Source: Himantopus leucocephalus (taxonomy: Eukaryota; Chordata; Aves; Charadriiformes; Recurvirostridae). From it: a stretch of DNA of 64,000 bases. Location: assembly GCA_003993805.1 (NCBI GenBank), contig RSEF01000005.1, positions 16,573,324-16,637,323 on the forward strand, in the 5' to 3' direction. Positions within the stretch are counted from its first letter, which is position 1; every line of letters begins with the position of its first letter. The position numbers and the translations under genes were made by a program. The notes under the pieces are model-generated. The model ran no database searches and was not told the origin of the DNA. It worked only from the letters and a program-made list of their open reading frames with translations. This document shows, one piece after another, positions 13,257-27,000 of this stretch.

Positions 13257-15160
13257 ATCACTTAGGAGGAAGATAGGAAGATTAGCAGAGAGGAAAAAAA
13301 TAACCAAAGCTGCAGATAACCCTTTAGGACCACAACGTCAGGCTATGAGACATGGAGCAAAAGGTTAATGCAGCTGTATTTTCAGGAATCTTAGACACAA
13401 TTGTATTTTAAGGGGAGGGACGGGTGCTGAGAAGGTGAGAGAGAGAAAAAAGGAAATGGTGATGAAGACAAAAATTAATTTGTCATCTACAGCTGGCTCT
13501 TTGATCACCTGGAGTATCCAGAAAAGGATTACCGGCAGAAACAAGGCAGTTTTGTTAGCAATACACTGCAATTTTTTGGTATTTTCATTATCATAATCAG
13601 AACAGATATTAGTAAGAATACAGCTGCAGAAGTAAGGGCTTATTGAGCTATGCAAAGAATAAAGGTAGTAACCAAAAGAGTGACAGAGAGCTACCTTTAG
13701 CAGCTGATACACCGAAGAGATTTGGAAAAAATGAAATATAAATAAAAGTCACTTTCACTAGAAGACAATGTCATCTTCATCCATGTCTCTGAACGGTTGC
13801 TATGGGGTTGTGAAGAGGAGGGGAAGGATGGGGGGGGTGGGTTATAATCAATCATCTCAGAAGAGCATTGCTTCTTACAGAGAAAGATCTGGATTTTGAC
13901 TGTGTCCCTAAGAAAATTGCGGACTGCAGAGCTGCTGCCACGCAGGGCAGTGAGGAAGCAGGCAGAGCAGAGGCAGCAGCTGGGGATGGAAACGCCTATT
14001 AAATCCTTTAGACAACAGATGGGCAAAGCTCGACTGGGTTATAAAAAAAAAAAAAAATTACACCACAATGCATCATGTTTTATTGTCCCACCATAATGAA
14101 CAACACTTAACACCCACATGCCCAAATAAGCCCCCCTATAGCTGATCTTCCCCTTTCCCTAAATTATAATCTCGAGTTTCAATCCACTTTTGGGGGGGCT
14201 CCCAACCCAATGAATTTGCCAGATCCCATCGCTTATTGCACCTGTTACTAAAAAAAAAAAAAAAATAAGGAAAACATTTGGGCTTCTTTTTAAGGGTTTT
14301 TCTTCCAATTAATGCTTCCCTGCCCTTGAAGTGAATGTGCTATCCAAGCAAGCAAGTCCAGATCTTGAACGCATTTAGGGGATCTAATTATGTCACGTAG
14401 GGCAGAAGCACCTGCTTTCTAATTCCCTCCACTCGGTTTCCTCTTTTTAATATTTCTTACCATTGTTCCATTCAGGAAAATCTGCTAGGGGCGAGTTTCA
14501 TAAACAAGCTTTAAGAAAAATAATTAAATAACATCCCCTCCCCCTCCCAATCCCTCCTACAAAAACACAGCATAACCAGAATGAATTCTGCTACCGATCC
14601 TCTATTTTTCTTTTATTTCAGACCCTACCCACAAAAACCACCAGCCCATCCATCCATATTTGCTAAATACCCACAGCAGTCAGTGCCACAGACATACTGT
14701 ACATATTTCCACCCCCCCAACTGCACCTTAAGGACTACACCCTTTTCAATCATGATGTCATGAAATACTGCTGGTGACTCCCCCACTACCACCACCACCA
14801 CCTCCTCGGTACTACAGGCTGTGAACCTTTCATTTCAATATAATTTGATTAAAAAGAAAATGCTCCTAAGTAGGGCAGTGAAGAAAATGATGTGAAAATT
14901 CACCACCAGCACATCATCTATTTTTTCCTCTGCGTGCACTCTGGCTGTCATCAGAACAACACCCATTAGCAGGAGTAATGAACATAAAGCATCCTGGGCT
15001 TTTTTCTTTTTTTTTTTTTTAAAAAGGAAGAAAATAAAGAATTAAAATGAAAACTAAAAATAAAGGCAAAAATCGCCTGTGAATATTATCTCCACTAAAA
15101 CAGCAAATAGGAAAACCTGAACCCTCAAATATCCCATCCCCAACACCTCACTGGCTGTTA

Positions 15161-15700
<540 letters not shown>

Positions 15701-17390
15701 CTCGTCTCCCACCTCCTTCTCCCCTCCTCCTTCCACTACCTTTTCTTTTCCATCAGCAGCAGTTACTGCCTCAGCCTGCTACAGAGCATCATCAGCAATG
15801 GCAACAGCAAACACCTAAGTTTATCAGTCTATCGATAAGGCACAATTAAATATAGTTTAATGTGTATATTATTTTAAGACCCAAACATACACTTCCTACC
15901 CCCCTGCCCCGAATCATACTCCAGTATGCAGCTGTACTTCCAGGGTATTAAAGAAAGGCAGAGATTGTGGCAGGAAACAGGAAAGGAAAAGAAAAACTAC
16001 TTCTGAAAATAAGCTTGAGAAATTCATTGATTCTGTTTGATTCTGGAGGACCTACATCTTCTATGGGTTTTACGCTTTAAAGAGAGCCGGGGCGGGGTGG
16101 AGGGGATGTTGAACTGAAAAAGATAGGAAAAAAAACAGGGCAAATCCTGCAACCACTGAACTCAGTGACAGACCTGCTTTGGAGTTTGATGGGAGCAAAT
16201 AGGCCCTTAGATGAACAGATCAAAAATGGCATGGCTGCTACCTTAGTTAGAAATACAGCAGAAAATCCAGGGATTAGATGGCAATAGGAACTGATTCCCA
16301 GATCCACAGGTCCCATACTAGCAGTGTAAGAAAACTCTCACTGTTTTTGTCCAAGTACTTAAGCCTGTGTTTAACCTTCAGAGCTTAAGGAGTTGGATGA
16401 AATAAAAAATTCTGCAGATATGCTTCAAGTTAGGCACAAACCTATGTATTTTCTGGATTCAGGACCATACAACAGTTTCAGCCAGACTCCAGGGCCATCA
16501 AGCTGAAACCATTACCGCACACGAGTTTGATTTTTACCTTCTCTTCTGTGCTGCACTCCAGACAGAAAACTGGTCAAGATATTCTTACCAAATTGCAACT
16601 AAGGCGTAACACACAGCAATGATTCTTCAGTCAGAGAGGGAAGCCTTGACAAGCCTGTAAAAGAAAGTGAGAGTAAAGAGAGGGTGAAATTTGAACAAGC
16701 CTTGTCATTATCTGTTGTTCATTGAAAGACTATTTCAGGTTTGTTCATGGGTTTGTTTTTTTTAAGAGGGAAATTTACCTTTTTTAATACCTGTAGCTAC
16801 AGACAGCAGCTGCTGATATGAATTGGAATAAAACTAGCAATTAGGTCTTTACCTGTATGACAGACAACACAACTCTACCCAACAGGTTGCAGAGGAGTAA
16901 CATGATGAGGAGGCGGGGGGAAACCAGGCCAGTGGACTGAAACCTTTAAACCAATTTGAAGGTTCTCCTGCCTCCTCAGGAAACAAAACCCCAACACTTG
17001 CTTCGACCATCCCCTGCTTCGCTCTTTATGGTTCATCTTTACTCACTTCCAGACTGTGCTGCTGCAGTAACCTGCCAGAAACTCCGAAACACCCCTAACT
17101 GTCCTCACTTCTCTGCTTACCCCTCCGGACCTCACCCTCCGTGACCACTCACTACAACTCCTTCTCCGGTGAGAGGACAGCCTCTACCTTTTCCCAATGG
17201 CAACCTCTGCCCCCTCCAACCCCCACAGGTGTTTACTGTCCTCCCCTACTACTAAAGTCATCTCCAAATTGCCATTTCTCCAAGCTCCCTCCCCTAAATC
17301 TTTCATTAAACATTTTCCTTTCCCCACCTTACCACAAGCCCAACAGCTGCTCCTCTTTAATGCTTGCTCCCCATCACACTCCCACCCCCC
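15701..17390. other. Spacer between BRSK2 promoter and the second CpG-rich block
   Basis: No exon, repeat family or RNA gene recognised. The last 500 bp are pyrimidine-rich on the plus strand and grade into the CpG-rich block. Confidence 0.6.
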
Positions 17391-17399
17391 TCCCTCTCC

Positions 17400-17830
17400 T
17401 CTCGAGCCCTGGTGCGTCACCTCACGCACCTGAACCCGCAGCCCCTCACCGAGGAGGGAGGAAAAGCAGATGGGGAAAACGACGCCAACAACGGGGGCGG
17501 CACTTACCCACGCCGTGCTTCCCTCTCCTCTGCCCCGCAGCCCCCGGCAGAGCCGCGGGACCGGAGGGGGGAGGAGAGAGGAGGCAGCGGGCCCTGCTGG
17601 CAGCCGCGGCGACATGGCGGCGGCGCGGCACCTCTCTTCCCGCCAAAAGGCGGCGAGGGGCAAGGGGGTGTCTAGGGCCGGGGCGGGGAACTCTGCGTGG
17701 GTTGCGCTGTTAGGACAGCCTGTGAAGAGGCAGAAGTTACGCTGCTAGGACTGACGGCTAAATGGGCAGCTGACAGGCCTATGAGACCTGCCCGACGGGT
17801 GAGGGGTGAGGCACTGCCTGCCCGTGGTGT
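17400..17830. promoter_or_regulatory. CpG island, unassigned (bidirectional or alternative BRSK2 promoter)
   Basis: GC- and CpG-rich block in otherwise AT-rich DNA, about 2.2 kb upstream of the BRSK2 ATG. It has an E2F-like TTCCCGCCAAAA at 17637-17648, a YY1-like CATGGCGGC at 17613-17621 and GC boxes. On the minus strand a good 5' splice site (GG then GTAAGTG) lies at 17507, so a minus-strand transcript starting near 17,640 could splice towards BRSK2. On the plus strand a short ORF starts at 17614. The island is seen; the gene it serves is inferred. Confidence 0.65.
17508..17615 (-). CDS. Candidate first coding exon, 36 codons, function unknown
   Basis: On the minus strand, an ATG at 17615-17613 in the context GCCGCCGCC-ATG-T opens a 108-nt frame beginning MSPRLPAGPAAS, which ends after W exactly at a GTAAGT donor (17507-17502), so the intron would be phase 0. 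The peptide is Pro/Arg/Gly/Ala-rich with no recognised domain. If spliced to an AG at 15312-15311, the frame would run into the BRSK2 ATG through four codons, giving an N-terminally extended kinase. That acceptor has a poor pyrimidine tract. It could equally be a non-coding leader exon or a separate lncRNA. GC-rich frames of this size arise by chance, so the coding call is weak. Confidence 0.3.
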
Positions 17831-20800
17831 GAAGTGAACCTGCTGCAGGTGTGGCACAGGACTCGGACCTGGCAGCACTGACAGACCCGAGGGCTCAAAA
17901 ACCCAACTACGCATCCCGGAAACATCAGGATGGATTGAGCGGGACCATTTGGTATGTCTTGCAATATGGTTGAAAGAAATGTCTGTGAAACTTGAGGCAG
18001 AAGGCATCTTCCACACACACCATCCCTCAGGGACCCTCTTTTCCCTGTGGCTTACAAGCCAGGATGGGGCTGTTTGAGGTGAGGTATCACGGTGGGAGAA
18101 GCGTTCTCCTAGCTGGGCTCTCAGTTGCAGAAATCAAGTGTTGGGGAAATCTAAATGTGTCATGTTTTCAGACCTTTGACTCCCCTTTAAATGTTGAGTC
18201 TGTTGTCTCCCCAGCCACCCCCACTGTTAAAAGGTCCCTATGCTGACAGTAAGGGGCAATACTGAATTACAGGAATGGAAAAGACTGTTTATTTGTCAAA
18301 ATTAACTAATTGTCCACACCACCATATTAGCAATGCAGGGGGTGAGTATCAGCATAGATCTTTACACTTAACATCTTTTTAAATGCCAACATTTGTATTT
18401 TAAAGGGTGTCTAATAGGAGATTGTGATGTCTGTATGTAGATAAACCATATCTGGGTCATGATATTAATAGAAAGATGAGCAATCTGGCAATATTGTCCA
18501 TCCAAGATCCAACTTGCATAATTTACAGTTTGCCACTGTTGGGCATTGGGGAAAATGAGTAACAGAGCCATGGATGTTACGAATGCCCACCATCCACCAC
18601 AAAATATGTGTCAGTGTTGCAGCTGGAATAAGATCAAAAAACTTGTTAAAGTTCATATGATCCTGACTGGAAGATCAGTGAGTTTAAAAAAAAATGAAAA
18701 CAAAAACAAAACTCAAAAAAATCCAAACAAAAAAAAAACCATCACAAAAACAACACACACACACAAAAAAGCCCCACACCTTTTTGATCTCATTTGTGTA
18801 TTTGTTATTTTGATTCCATTGGAATATTCTTCTGTACGGCCTATTGCAACAATTTTGACCTTTCATCCTAAACTCTTTTTGAAAAAATATTTGGACACTT
18901 CTTGATTCCTGAATAATCAAATGCTGTTTATTTTATTTGTTCATATAGAGCAAAATCCCATTTATCTGTACCCCTTTGATCTGAAACTCACTCCTTTGAA
19001 TCTAGGTTATGTCCCCCTGGTGTGAATTACTTATACAATAACTCCCTCAATTATTTGAAGCCCTGTTTATCCAAATGTTTTGATGTTCCAAAAGTATTTG
19101 GAATAAACAGGGCTCTGCTGTCATTGGATATATCAGATTTCTTTGGGGATGCATGTCGGATGATTTCCCCGACCTTATTCTGTATCATCTTGTGCTTAAG
19201 TGAACAGGTAGTGTAAACTTAAGTGTATAGGTAGTGTATTGGCACCATCTTCAGTACTTTTACTTCTTTTCCCATTAATTATTTTTCTTTCATTGATCTC
19301 ATTAAAGGACTAAATCCTGGAAATTTCACTCAGGAAGGAGTCAACATAGATGCCAGCAAAAGTTTTGCTTGAGTAAGGAGTGAATAAAAAAAGGTAATGA
19401 TCTAGAATATTTGCTCAGTTTTGTCATAATTCTGAAACAAAGCAAAGCAAAATTACTTGCATTTTTTGGCATTTTTCACCCATTCCCATTGACACTAGCT
19501 TGTGTCTAATCAAAGTCTTCATGTTCATTTGTTTTCTTAGACTCTTGCTGTTGCCTATACTGAGCTTTGTATTTTGTAAAAATATGACACATTCATATGT
19601 TCAATGTGTGAAGCCATTGACTGGGTGTTGATGGAAACCAAACTTGAAAGCAATCAAATACTTCAGGATGAGGATGGATCTGTGGTAACTGACCTGTCTT
19701 TGAGGTACAAGAGACCAAAAGGATGTCTGTCTTGTCAAGTGTCCACCTACCCTAATACTGTGCCTCCAGTGGTGCCTGTAAACACCAACTTAGGGAAGAG
19801 TAAGTCCAGGGCAGGTATATATGATTCTTCCCTGCAGTACTCTCCCAGGATCCAATTGTTTTCAGCACAGGGACTTTCTGAGCCAGATGTTGCTTCTGTG
19901 CGCGGTGTATTCCTCAACAGATTTGTTTTTCCATTAGATTGTTTTTGTCTCCCCTTAAAAACTTGACACCATGACAGATGGCCAGCTATCTCTTCAGATT
20001 ATGTGCATACTTCTCAGAAGACAGTGAATCCTTGAGACAAGTAACATCCATAGATCAATGCTCAAGAACCCCCAAAAGTGAAGAAAATTATGAGTGAGGC
20101 ACCATTCTTGAAATCCTGCAGCTGTATGGAGCAGTTCCAGCTGCAAGGTGACTGCTCAGGAAGCCTAGAAACAGTAGAGCTGAGAGACCAGAACATTTGG
20201 TGGTTAAACGTAGAAAATAATTATATGAAAACAGAAACATGGTTTCTGGCTGTACTTTTCTGTTGTAGAGCAATTCCACCCATTCAGCCTCTGCTACAAA
20301 ATGCACATGCAGCCTGATCACGAGCTGATGGACTATATCATAAAGAAGTGACTGTTAAGCATGTATTAGTAGCCATCATGAATGTTTTATTGGCACTCTA
20401 ACAATATGCAGTGAAGTTGTATGATGTCAAATATGCTGAATAAAGCAAATTTTCTAGATTTTGTCACAGATGGTTCAGTGGAATATTCAGCCAACACCCT
20501 AGAATATCCCTGCATTTCTCTGCAGAGATTTCAAATAGCCTAAAAAGTTTTGACTTGGATGAACAAGTAAAAATACTAGTTCTCTAGACCATGGGGGAAC
20601 TTTTAGCAGAGGAAGTAAGAGGTACAGTTTAACATGTACGGTGATTTTAGCTATATGTGCAACATAAGGTTTTGATGAAAAAGGGATCATGGGTACTGTA
20701 CAATTGGATATGGATGCGTGGATGGGTGCATGTTTCATGTGTGCACACAGGAGTACTCCTGAGATAAGCTAAGGAATGTGTGTATTAGGTTGACAGTAGT

Positions 20801-20860
20801 GCACAAATGAACTGGAGCAATGCAATATGCGTATGTTAGAGGAAAATATGTCATGCTCGA
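17831..20860. other. Intergenic, no gene recognised
   Basis: AT-rich and without a family signature. The 120-codon frame at 19604-19966 on the plus strand has no recognisable motif and no splice context; I treat it as chance. Confidence 0.55.
18680..18775. repeat. A-rich / (CA) low-complexity tract
   Basis: Runs of A broken by C, ending in a short ACACAC run. It could be the remnant of a retroposon tail, but no body is recognisable. Confidence 0.7.
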
Positions 20861-22000
20861 TCCAACAGCCTGAGAGAGGCGAGGCTCCATATGCCCATGT
20901 CCAACCGTTAACAAGGCTGAAGATGTATTGCCATCAGACATATACACACAAAGCACACAGGTGCACTACACATAGACATATATACACATATACACCACAA
21001 ATCTACATGGCTGGACACACAATTCCTAGACAGACACTTGGAGCAATCATGTGAACACAGGCAGCACTGATGGCCTTATCCTGCTCCCCTCTCACATAAA
21101 TCCATTAGTGAGAATATATATATATGCACAAGGTGGATGCCTCCAGCAACTGGACTCATACAGTCAGTCTGCACAGTAGCTGGTCCCTGGATCCCAGTCC
21201 GCTCAGTTGCTGGCACCTGGACATAGAAGCCAGCGAGGCTGACACCCTCACTCCCCCCACCTGCTCCCCACACACACTCCCCTGTGCTCTCACCCCTAGA
21301 GATGCACAGGTGCTCTCACACCTGGAGCTGGCCCTTAGAGAGCCCCTCACCCCTTTGCTCCCAAGTGGCTTCACTTACTCACCAGCTGTTTGGCTTGATC
21401 TTTGCTAGTGATCACACACTCACTTGCACACCTACACTTGATCAGTCACTGCACCACAGACACAGAGGCCCTCCAGCCTGTGGTCTGCCTGCAGTTGCTG
21501 GACTCACACTCCCATACATGTATGCACACATAATAGAGACCCCCGGCCCAGGAAAGAATTAGAAAAGAGGACAGACCGTGCTGATCAGGCACAGGGCACA
21601 GCCAGACAGGCATTCTGACTTAGCCAATTATGTATATACAAGTGGCCCTTTTTATTTGCTTACCCCTCTGTTTTCCCACTCCTGTCCCTCCCCAAATCAC
21701 CTAAATCTCTCCCTTTCTCCACTTTTGGTTCCTCCCCTAAACATCCCATAATTGGTCCTGTGTGATCCAGAACTGTTTTCCCTTGCATCCCCTAATGTGT
21801 CCCACCCCTAGGCAGTGAGGCCCTTAGTCCAAAAGCTTAGTCCTCGATTTGGGTTCCTGCCAGCCCTTGTGCCCCTGTGTTCATCTGGGCTTGTGCTGAT
21901 GTCCCCTGTGGTGGGCCTGGGAGAAGGCCAGCAGGGTATTATTTGGGCCTCTCCCTCCTGTTATTGTCTCTCTGAGCTCGTTTGTGGGCTTTTGTCACAC
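20860..22000 (+). mobile_element. LTR-like block, unclassified (possible old ERV LTR)
   Basis: The composition changes sharply to GC-richer, CA/CTC-rich sequence, with CACACA-rich stretches at 20940-21000 and 21240-21300 and a pyrimidine-rich part at 21650-21900. The texture resembles avian retroviral LTR and leader DNA, but I cannot fix TG...CA ends or a target duplication. No retroviral coding motif is seen. The boundaries are approximate. Confidence 0.35.
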
Positions 22001-23770
22001 AACTTAACACTGTATATGTTATGCTATTGGATAATTTGCCTTTTAACTACAAGAAGTACTTGGTTTCTTGGCTACAATAGCCTGCCATTCCTACTGCAGG
22101 GAGAATTATACAAATGACCCTCAGACAGGAATTGTAATCCGGAGGTGTGCCATATCTCTTGGAAGATAAGGCATACCTGGCATTCGATGTGTAGTGGGAA
22201 ATAGCAAAGTGCACATATTTAGCACCCACTGGGAATTTGAGAAGAGAACATCCAGCCCTATGTTCCACAGAATGTTGGAAGGAAGAGTTAAAGACAGGCC
22301 AGCAATTGGTGGCAATGGCAAAATGATAAAGGGTCCTCTGCTCCATAAAAATACACTATATCCCATGTATTTGGTGAAAGATGAGCAAAGAGTTTGATGA
22401 GGTGAAAAAGTGGGACTTTGCTCTTTATATTCACAGTAGTCTTACAGAAAACAAAAGGCATTACTCAAAAACAACAAAAAAGAGTGCCAAGCTAAGCAGT
22501 AGGCAAATAGAACAAAAGAGCCAAGAACCTGAGGCCACTATGCACCAGTGAGCAGATCGATATTTATTCATCAAATTGCCACCTATAGTAGTGGCAAGTG
22601 CAAAAGATAAGCGTTTAAGGAAGACAGATCACATGAGGTAGTTCCTGACTTAGGACAGTAGTTGGGATGAAAACTGCAAGGCAGGGGTAGGTTAGCAATA
22701 GCCAGCACACTTGATAGCAGAATAAAGCATGAAGCAATAGGAAGATTTTCAGCTGATGAAAGAAAGTAAAGAACTGAAGAACAATTTGAGGGATCAACAG
22801 GATATTGCTCATCAAAAGGAAAGAAGCTGCAGGATTCTTCTACCACCAGTTGCACAGGCAAGAAGGGAGAGGCTGTTCTGAAGATTTGCATACTGAGGTC
22901 TATTAATTGGTGCAAGTGGTTTCTTATACTGGTCAAAATGCTGGTTTTATATCACAAAGGAAAAACACCATAATTTCCCTTAAAATATATTTCCTAACTA
23001 TACCAATTATTTGTTGTTGAAAGAAAAGCCCAACAAAACTAATGAAAAACGTACACTGAAATCCTAATGCCTTCCTCAGTAACTGAATTTTCTTCAGAGC
23101 CTTTCTGCTCAGTAACAGAGAGGCCCAAACACATTCAGAGTGGGAGCACCAGATACTAGGTGCAATATTTATTAGATACATGAACAATATTACTAGATAC
23201 TGCAACAATATTTAGACAAGTGAGCTATGCTAATGCTGCTAACATAAGAGTATAATCAGTATTTATCAAAACCAGAAAAATCCAGCTCCAAAATCCATGA
23301 GGTATTGAACAGGCCAGTCCAGAATACTGAAGGCTGAAGCACTTTCCCTGCCTCCCCAAAGAGCAAAGAATTGTAGGAGGGGATTTCAGACTCTCTAAAA
23401 CCTATGTTTTAATGACTTTTCTTTTTTTAAAAAAAAAAAGTAAAGGAAGTTCTGAAGTTTCTGTAGAACCATTCAAGCACCAGAAGGTCACAGTTCCTAG
23501 CTCTATAGGTGATCCAGCTTTTCAGAGAAGATGCCAGCCTGTTGGGAAAGCCTCTAGCAAAATAAAACAATATGCGGATGAAAGTTGGGAGGATGACCGA
23601 AAGGTGAACAGCAAAGTGCTTTTTAAATCCCCACCTGCTGGCAATATAGAAAGCTGAAACAAACTATAGCATTGTAGCAATTAAATGATTCATCTGGAAC
23701 AGGAAGAAAGTGTTACAAAGTGGTTGAATAAACAAACTTTGGAAAATAGGAATCTGTCCTGTTATACGGG

Positions 23771-23815
23771 TTTTGGTTTTGATTTACTGCATGAGCTTAG
23801 GCAAGTCACTCTGAC
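23771..23815 (+). mobile_element. Possible MIR (CORE-SINE) remnant
   Basis: The segment TGAGCTTAGGCAAGTCACTC matches the conserved core-to-3' part of MIR (TGACCTTGGGCAAGTCACTT). Very short, so tentative. Confidence 0.35.
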
Positions 23816-24026
23816 CAAGGATTGCCAAACTAACTAGTGCATTTACGGGTCACAGATATTTGCCATGCCAGTGGCAATAAACATTGGTCCTATTTAAATA
23901 AGCTAAAAGTAGGCAGCCCAAAGTTGAGACATCTAAAATCTCATTACTGCCTTTAGCTTCCTTTTTTTTTTTCATTCCTTCTCAGAGAATATTTCCAATT
24001 CACCTGCTCTTTATGACATACTTGGA

Positions 24027-24070
24027 GATCCTTGAAAAGGATCCTTGAAAAGTCTGAGATTCTTGAAAAG
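24027..24070. repeat. Short tandem repeat, 13-bp unit
   Basis: GATCCTTGAAAAG occurs twice head to tail at 24027-24039 and 24040-24052, and once more with one change (GATTCTTGAAAAG) at 24058-24070. Confidence 0.9.
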
Positions 24071-27000
24071 TTGTATCAGAAATGCATTCTTTCCATATTA
24101 TTTAGTTTTTTTCCACCTGTCTGGAAATGAGAATGACAAACACTCCAACAGCAAGCCTGAAGGATTGTCTTTTCCCAATATGGTCAGTTTGCACTGACCT
24201 TTTTAACAGTTTTGCTGAAAAGCTGGGACACAACTGCTCTGAAAAATGGTCTGGCAACCCCATGGGACTAGCAGTGCACACATTAGCATGAGTTCCTTCT
24301 TCAAATTTCTCCTGCCAAGGCAAAAGTTATTCTCTCGGAAAAGCAGTAAATCAGATCACCTGCTCTTTTTTTTCACTGTGGTTAGTAGGTCACATACACT
24401 TAAGGATAGATTGTGCCCTCTAGGCATGGGCTTGCCTTGGATACAGTACAGCGTGTACTATAAGAGGAGAGTCACAGAAGGCTTTTTTTTTTCCCCTCTG
24501 CCTTTGCCACCATGATCTTTTTACGTCTTTTCTCTATGTCATCCTTTTTTGAGTGTCCAGAATTTCAGGAAATGCCAAGAAAATGGCCTCAATAGATATA
24601 ATGTTGGTTTTTTGAGGGTTTCATAACAGCATAATTCCAAATGCCATCTTTGCTGTTTATACACCTAAATGTGAGTAAGAAAATGTCTAGTCAGTGATTC
24701 ACTATTAAAACATCAGATAAAAGCCTATGGAATTTCCACAGTTTGTCATCACCTGGGAGATTTTCCTTTCCTTCGCCTCTTGTCTTTGCACAGTCCCTGA
24801 GATGGAGCTAGTTGATTTCAGAATGGCAAATCTGTAAAATACAAAATGAAAAAATATATCCTGGAGAAATCCTGAAATGTTTGCTAAATCTACAGTGTTT
24901 GTTATGGAAAGGTAGAATAAAAGTCTCCAGGGCTTCCCTCATAACAAGACTTGCATGACACTTCTTAATAAAGAAAAAAAGAATTTTAAATTCAGTGTAT
25001 GCTTTCATCACCTCATACACATAGCTCCCATTAATGTTGATGAAAATTACATGGGTGCACCGATGGGCCAGTAGAACCCTGGTCGAGTTAGAAGTGTCTG
25101 CAGGAAAAGAGTAGCAAAATGAAAGTGTCTGTACAATGTATCTTTTTTCCCCAATGCTCCAAAAGATGTTTTTAAATACCCCAACTCAACAGCAGTTTTG
25201 AGCTTTTTTACTGATGGAAATTTTCAAAGCCCGAGTTATTTCATTAGATAATACCACCGGTATTTAAAATGTCAGACTGAAACTGCATTTCCCAGTGTGA
25301 AAGCTGAGTACCAGTGCCTGAAGGAAAGTTTTATAGCATCGATTAACTGCAACCATTTGTAGAACTGACAAAGAGCTGCGTAAAAGGTTTATTCTGACTT
25401 TTAGATGTGAGTATTGTGCATCATTTTTATAACATGCAAGCCAACAATGATGTACTTTGTTATTGCAGGTCAGAACAACTTCACCCCAGCAGATAAATCA
25501 CAGAGATTGACATTAGCAGCCCCAGAACTTGCAAGGCACAGGATGAGATAGGCCATAGAAGAAGTATTTCATTGGGTTTTCCATTTGTCCCACTTCTATT
25601 AAGAAAAACAAAATATAACTAAAATGAAGAACACGCAACTCACATGAAAAGAAATATTAGTGAAACAGGCCTGAACTGGAATGGTACGAGTAAGCAAAAT
25701 ACCTGTAATGAACTTAATGGGAATAGTGTCGTATGTCTCTTAAAAGTCCAAAGACCAGGTCCTGAGCAAGTATAAAAAGACTTTTAAAAAATGTACCTAG
25801 TAAACAAACATCAGTGGCAGTAAAGTCAAGACATGGCCTTAGCACTGTTTCCATTCTGGTGGACGTTTTTACAAAAAAGAACACATTTTTAAAAAGAGGA
25901 ATTGTCACTGCATGCATGTTGTTCATGTCAGCATTTATAGATTATTAGATTTTGTGTTACAACTTGATGTAGAGGTCCAAACCTAAGAGCTGTATCTTAA
26001 GAAGTCAGACGTAAGTATGTGACAAACCCTCTCCCAGCAATGACTCTTCCCAGTTCACAAAGACAGACATGTGGTACAGAGAGATAAAATAATTTCCTCC
26101 GCATCATTTGAGAGGTTCACAACTGAAACAGTCTTAAAAACAAATTTGGAGTTCCAATTCAGCAGCCCCACAACAGCTTTCTTTCTCTATTTCTTGCCAA
26201 AAGCCATGGAATCTTGGGACACTCAAAAGCAAAAAAAACCCAAAATACTTTCTGCTAAAGCTTAGCGACTTAGTATATGTCATGAGGTTCATCTGATTAT
26301 CGATGATGTGAAATCAAGCTGACTATCTCAAAGGAGACAAGTAGAAACAATTTTGCTTGTAGAACAGAGAGAATCATGAAGAGCTGAAACCCAAAAGGGT
26401 CAAGATACCGTTCTTGTTCCAATTATAGCAAAAATTGTGCTATCAATAACAACAGTTGAAGATAGTTGTTATTCATAGGGGCTCTGGATAGAGCTCTAGG
26501 TCACATAAACAGGAACAGGGACAGACAGAGTAAGACAGATGAGAATAAGATACATAAAGACAGGAAAATGTTTAGGTCTATGGACAAACTACACTGAATC
26601 CTACCATTGGAAAGATCCTTCTGCAAAATGTACATGTTTATATATGGCAGAATCTTGGTTAGCTTTTTGACAGCAACTCAGTTCTGTGTGCACCTAAGTC
26701 AGATGTTTAAGTATCAAGATCACTTAAAAAAATTTCTACCCCACCTGTAAAGATTTGGATCATTACAAGTAAAAAAATTCTTGCCCTCTCATGCAGAAAT
26801 CATGCTGGTATCTCTGCCAGCATTAGTAATGGTACGATGCATTTAAGCTATTCCCAGCTACCCAAACAACTGTGGAAAATAATGTAGCGTGTTACCTTTG
26901 TGTTCTGTATTGTCTAAGGCAAGGTCTTGAAAACAAATACGCACGTGACTAACTTCAAACATGGAATTTCATAGACAGTTCTCCTAGCTGGCCAGTAATT

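Noticed and set aside
13697..14026. Possible alternative BRSK2 exon on the minus strand, ending near a CT|GTAAGAA donor
   Set aside because: The peptide has no BRSK2 or kinase resemblance and no acceptor or promoter support; too weak to list.
17184..17663. 159-codon minus-strand frame across the 17.5-kb island
   Set aside because: GC-rich chance frame. Only the part between the ATG at 17615 and the donor at 17508 has independent support.
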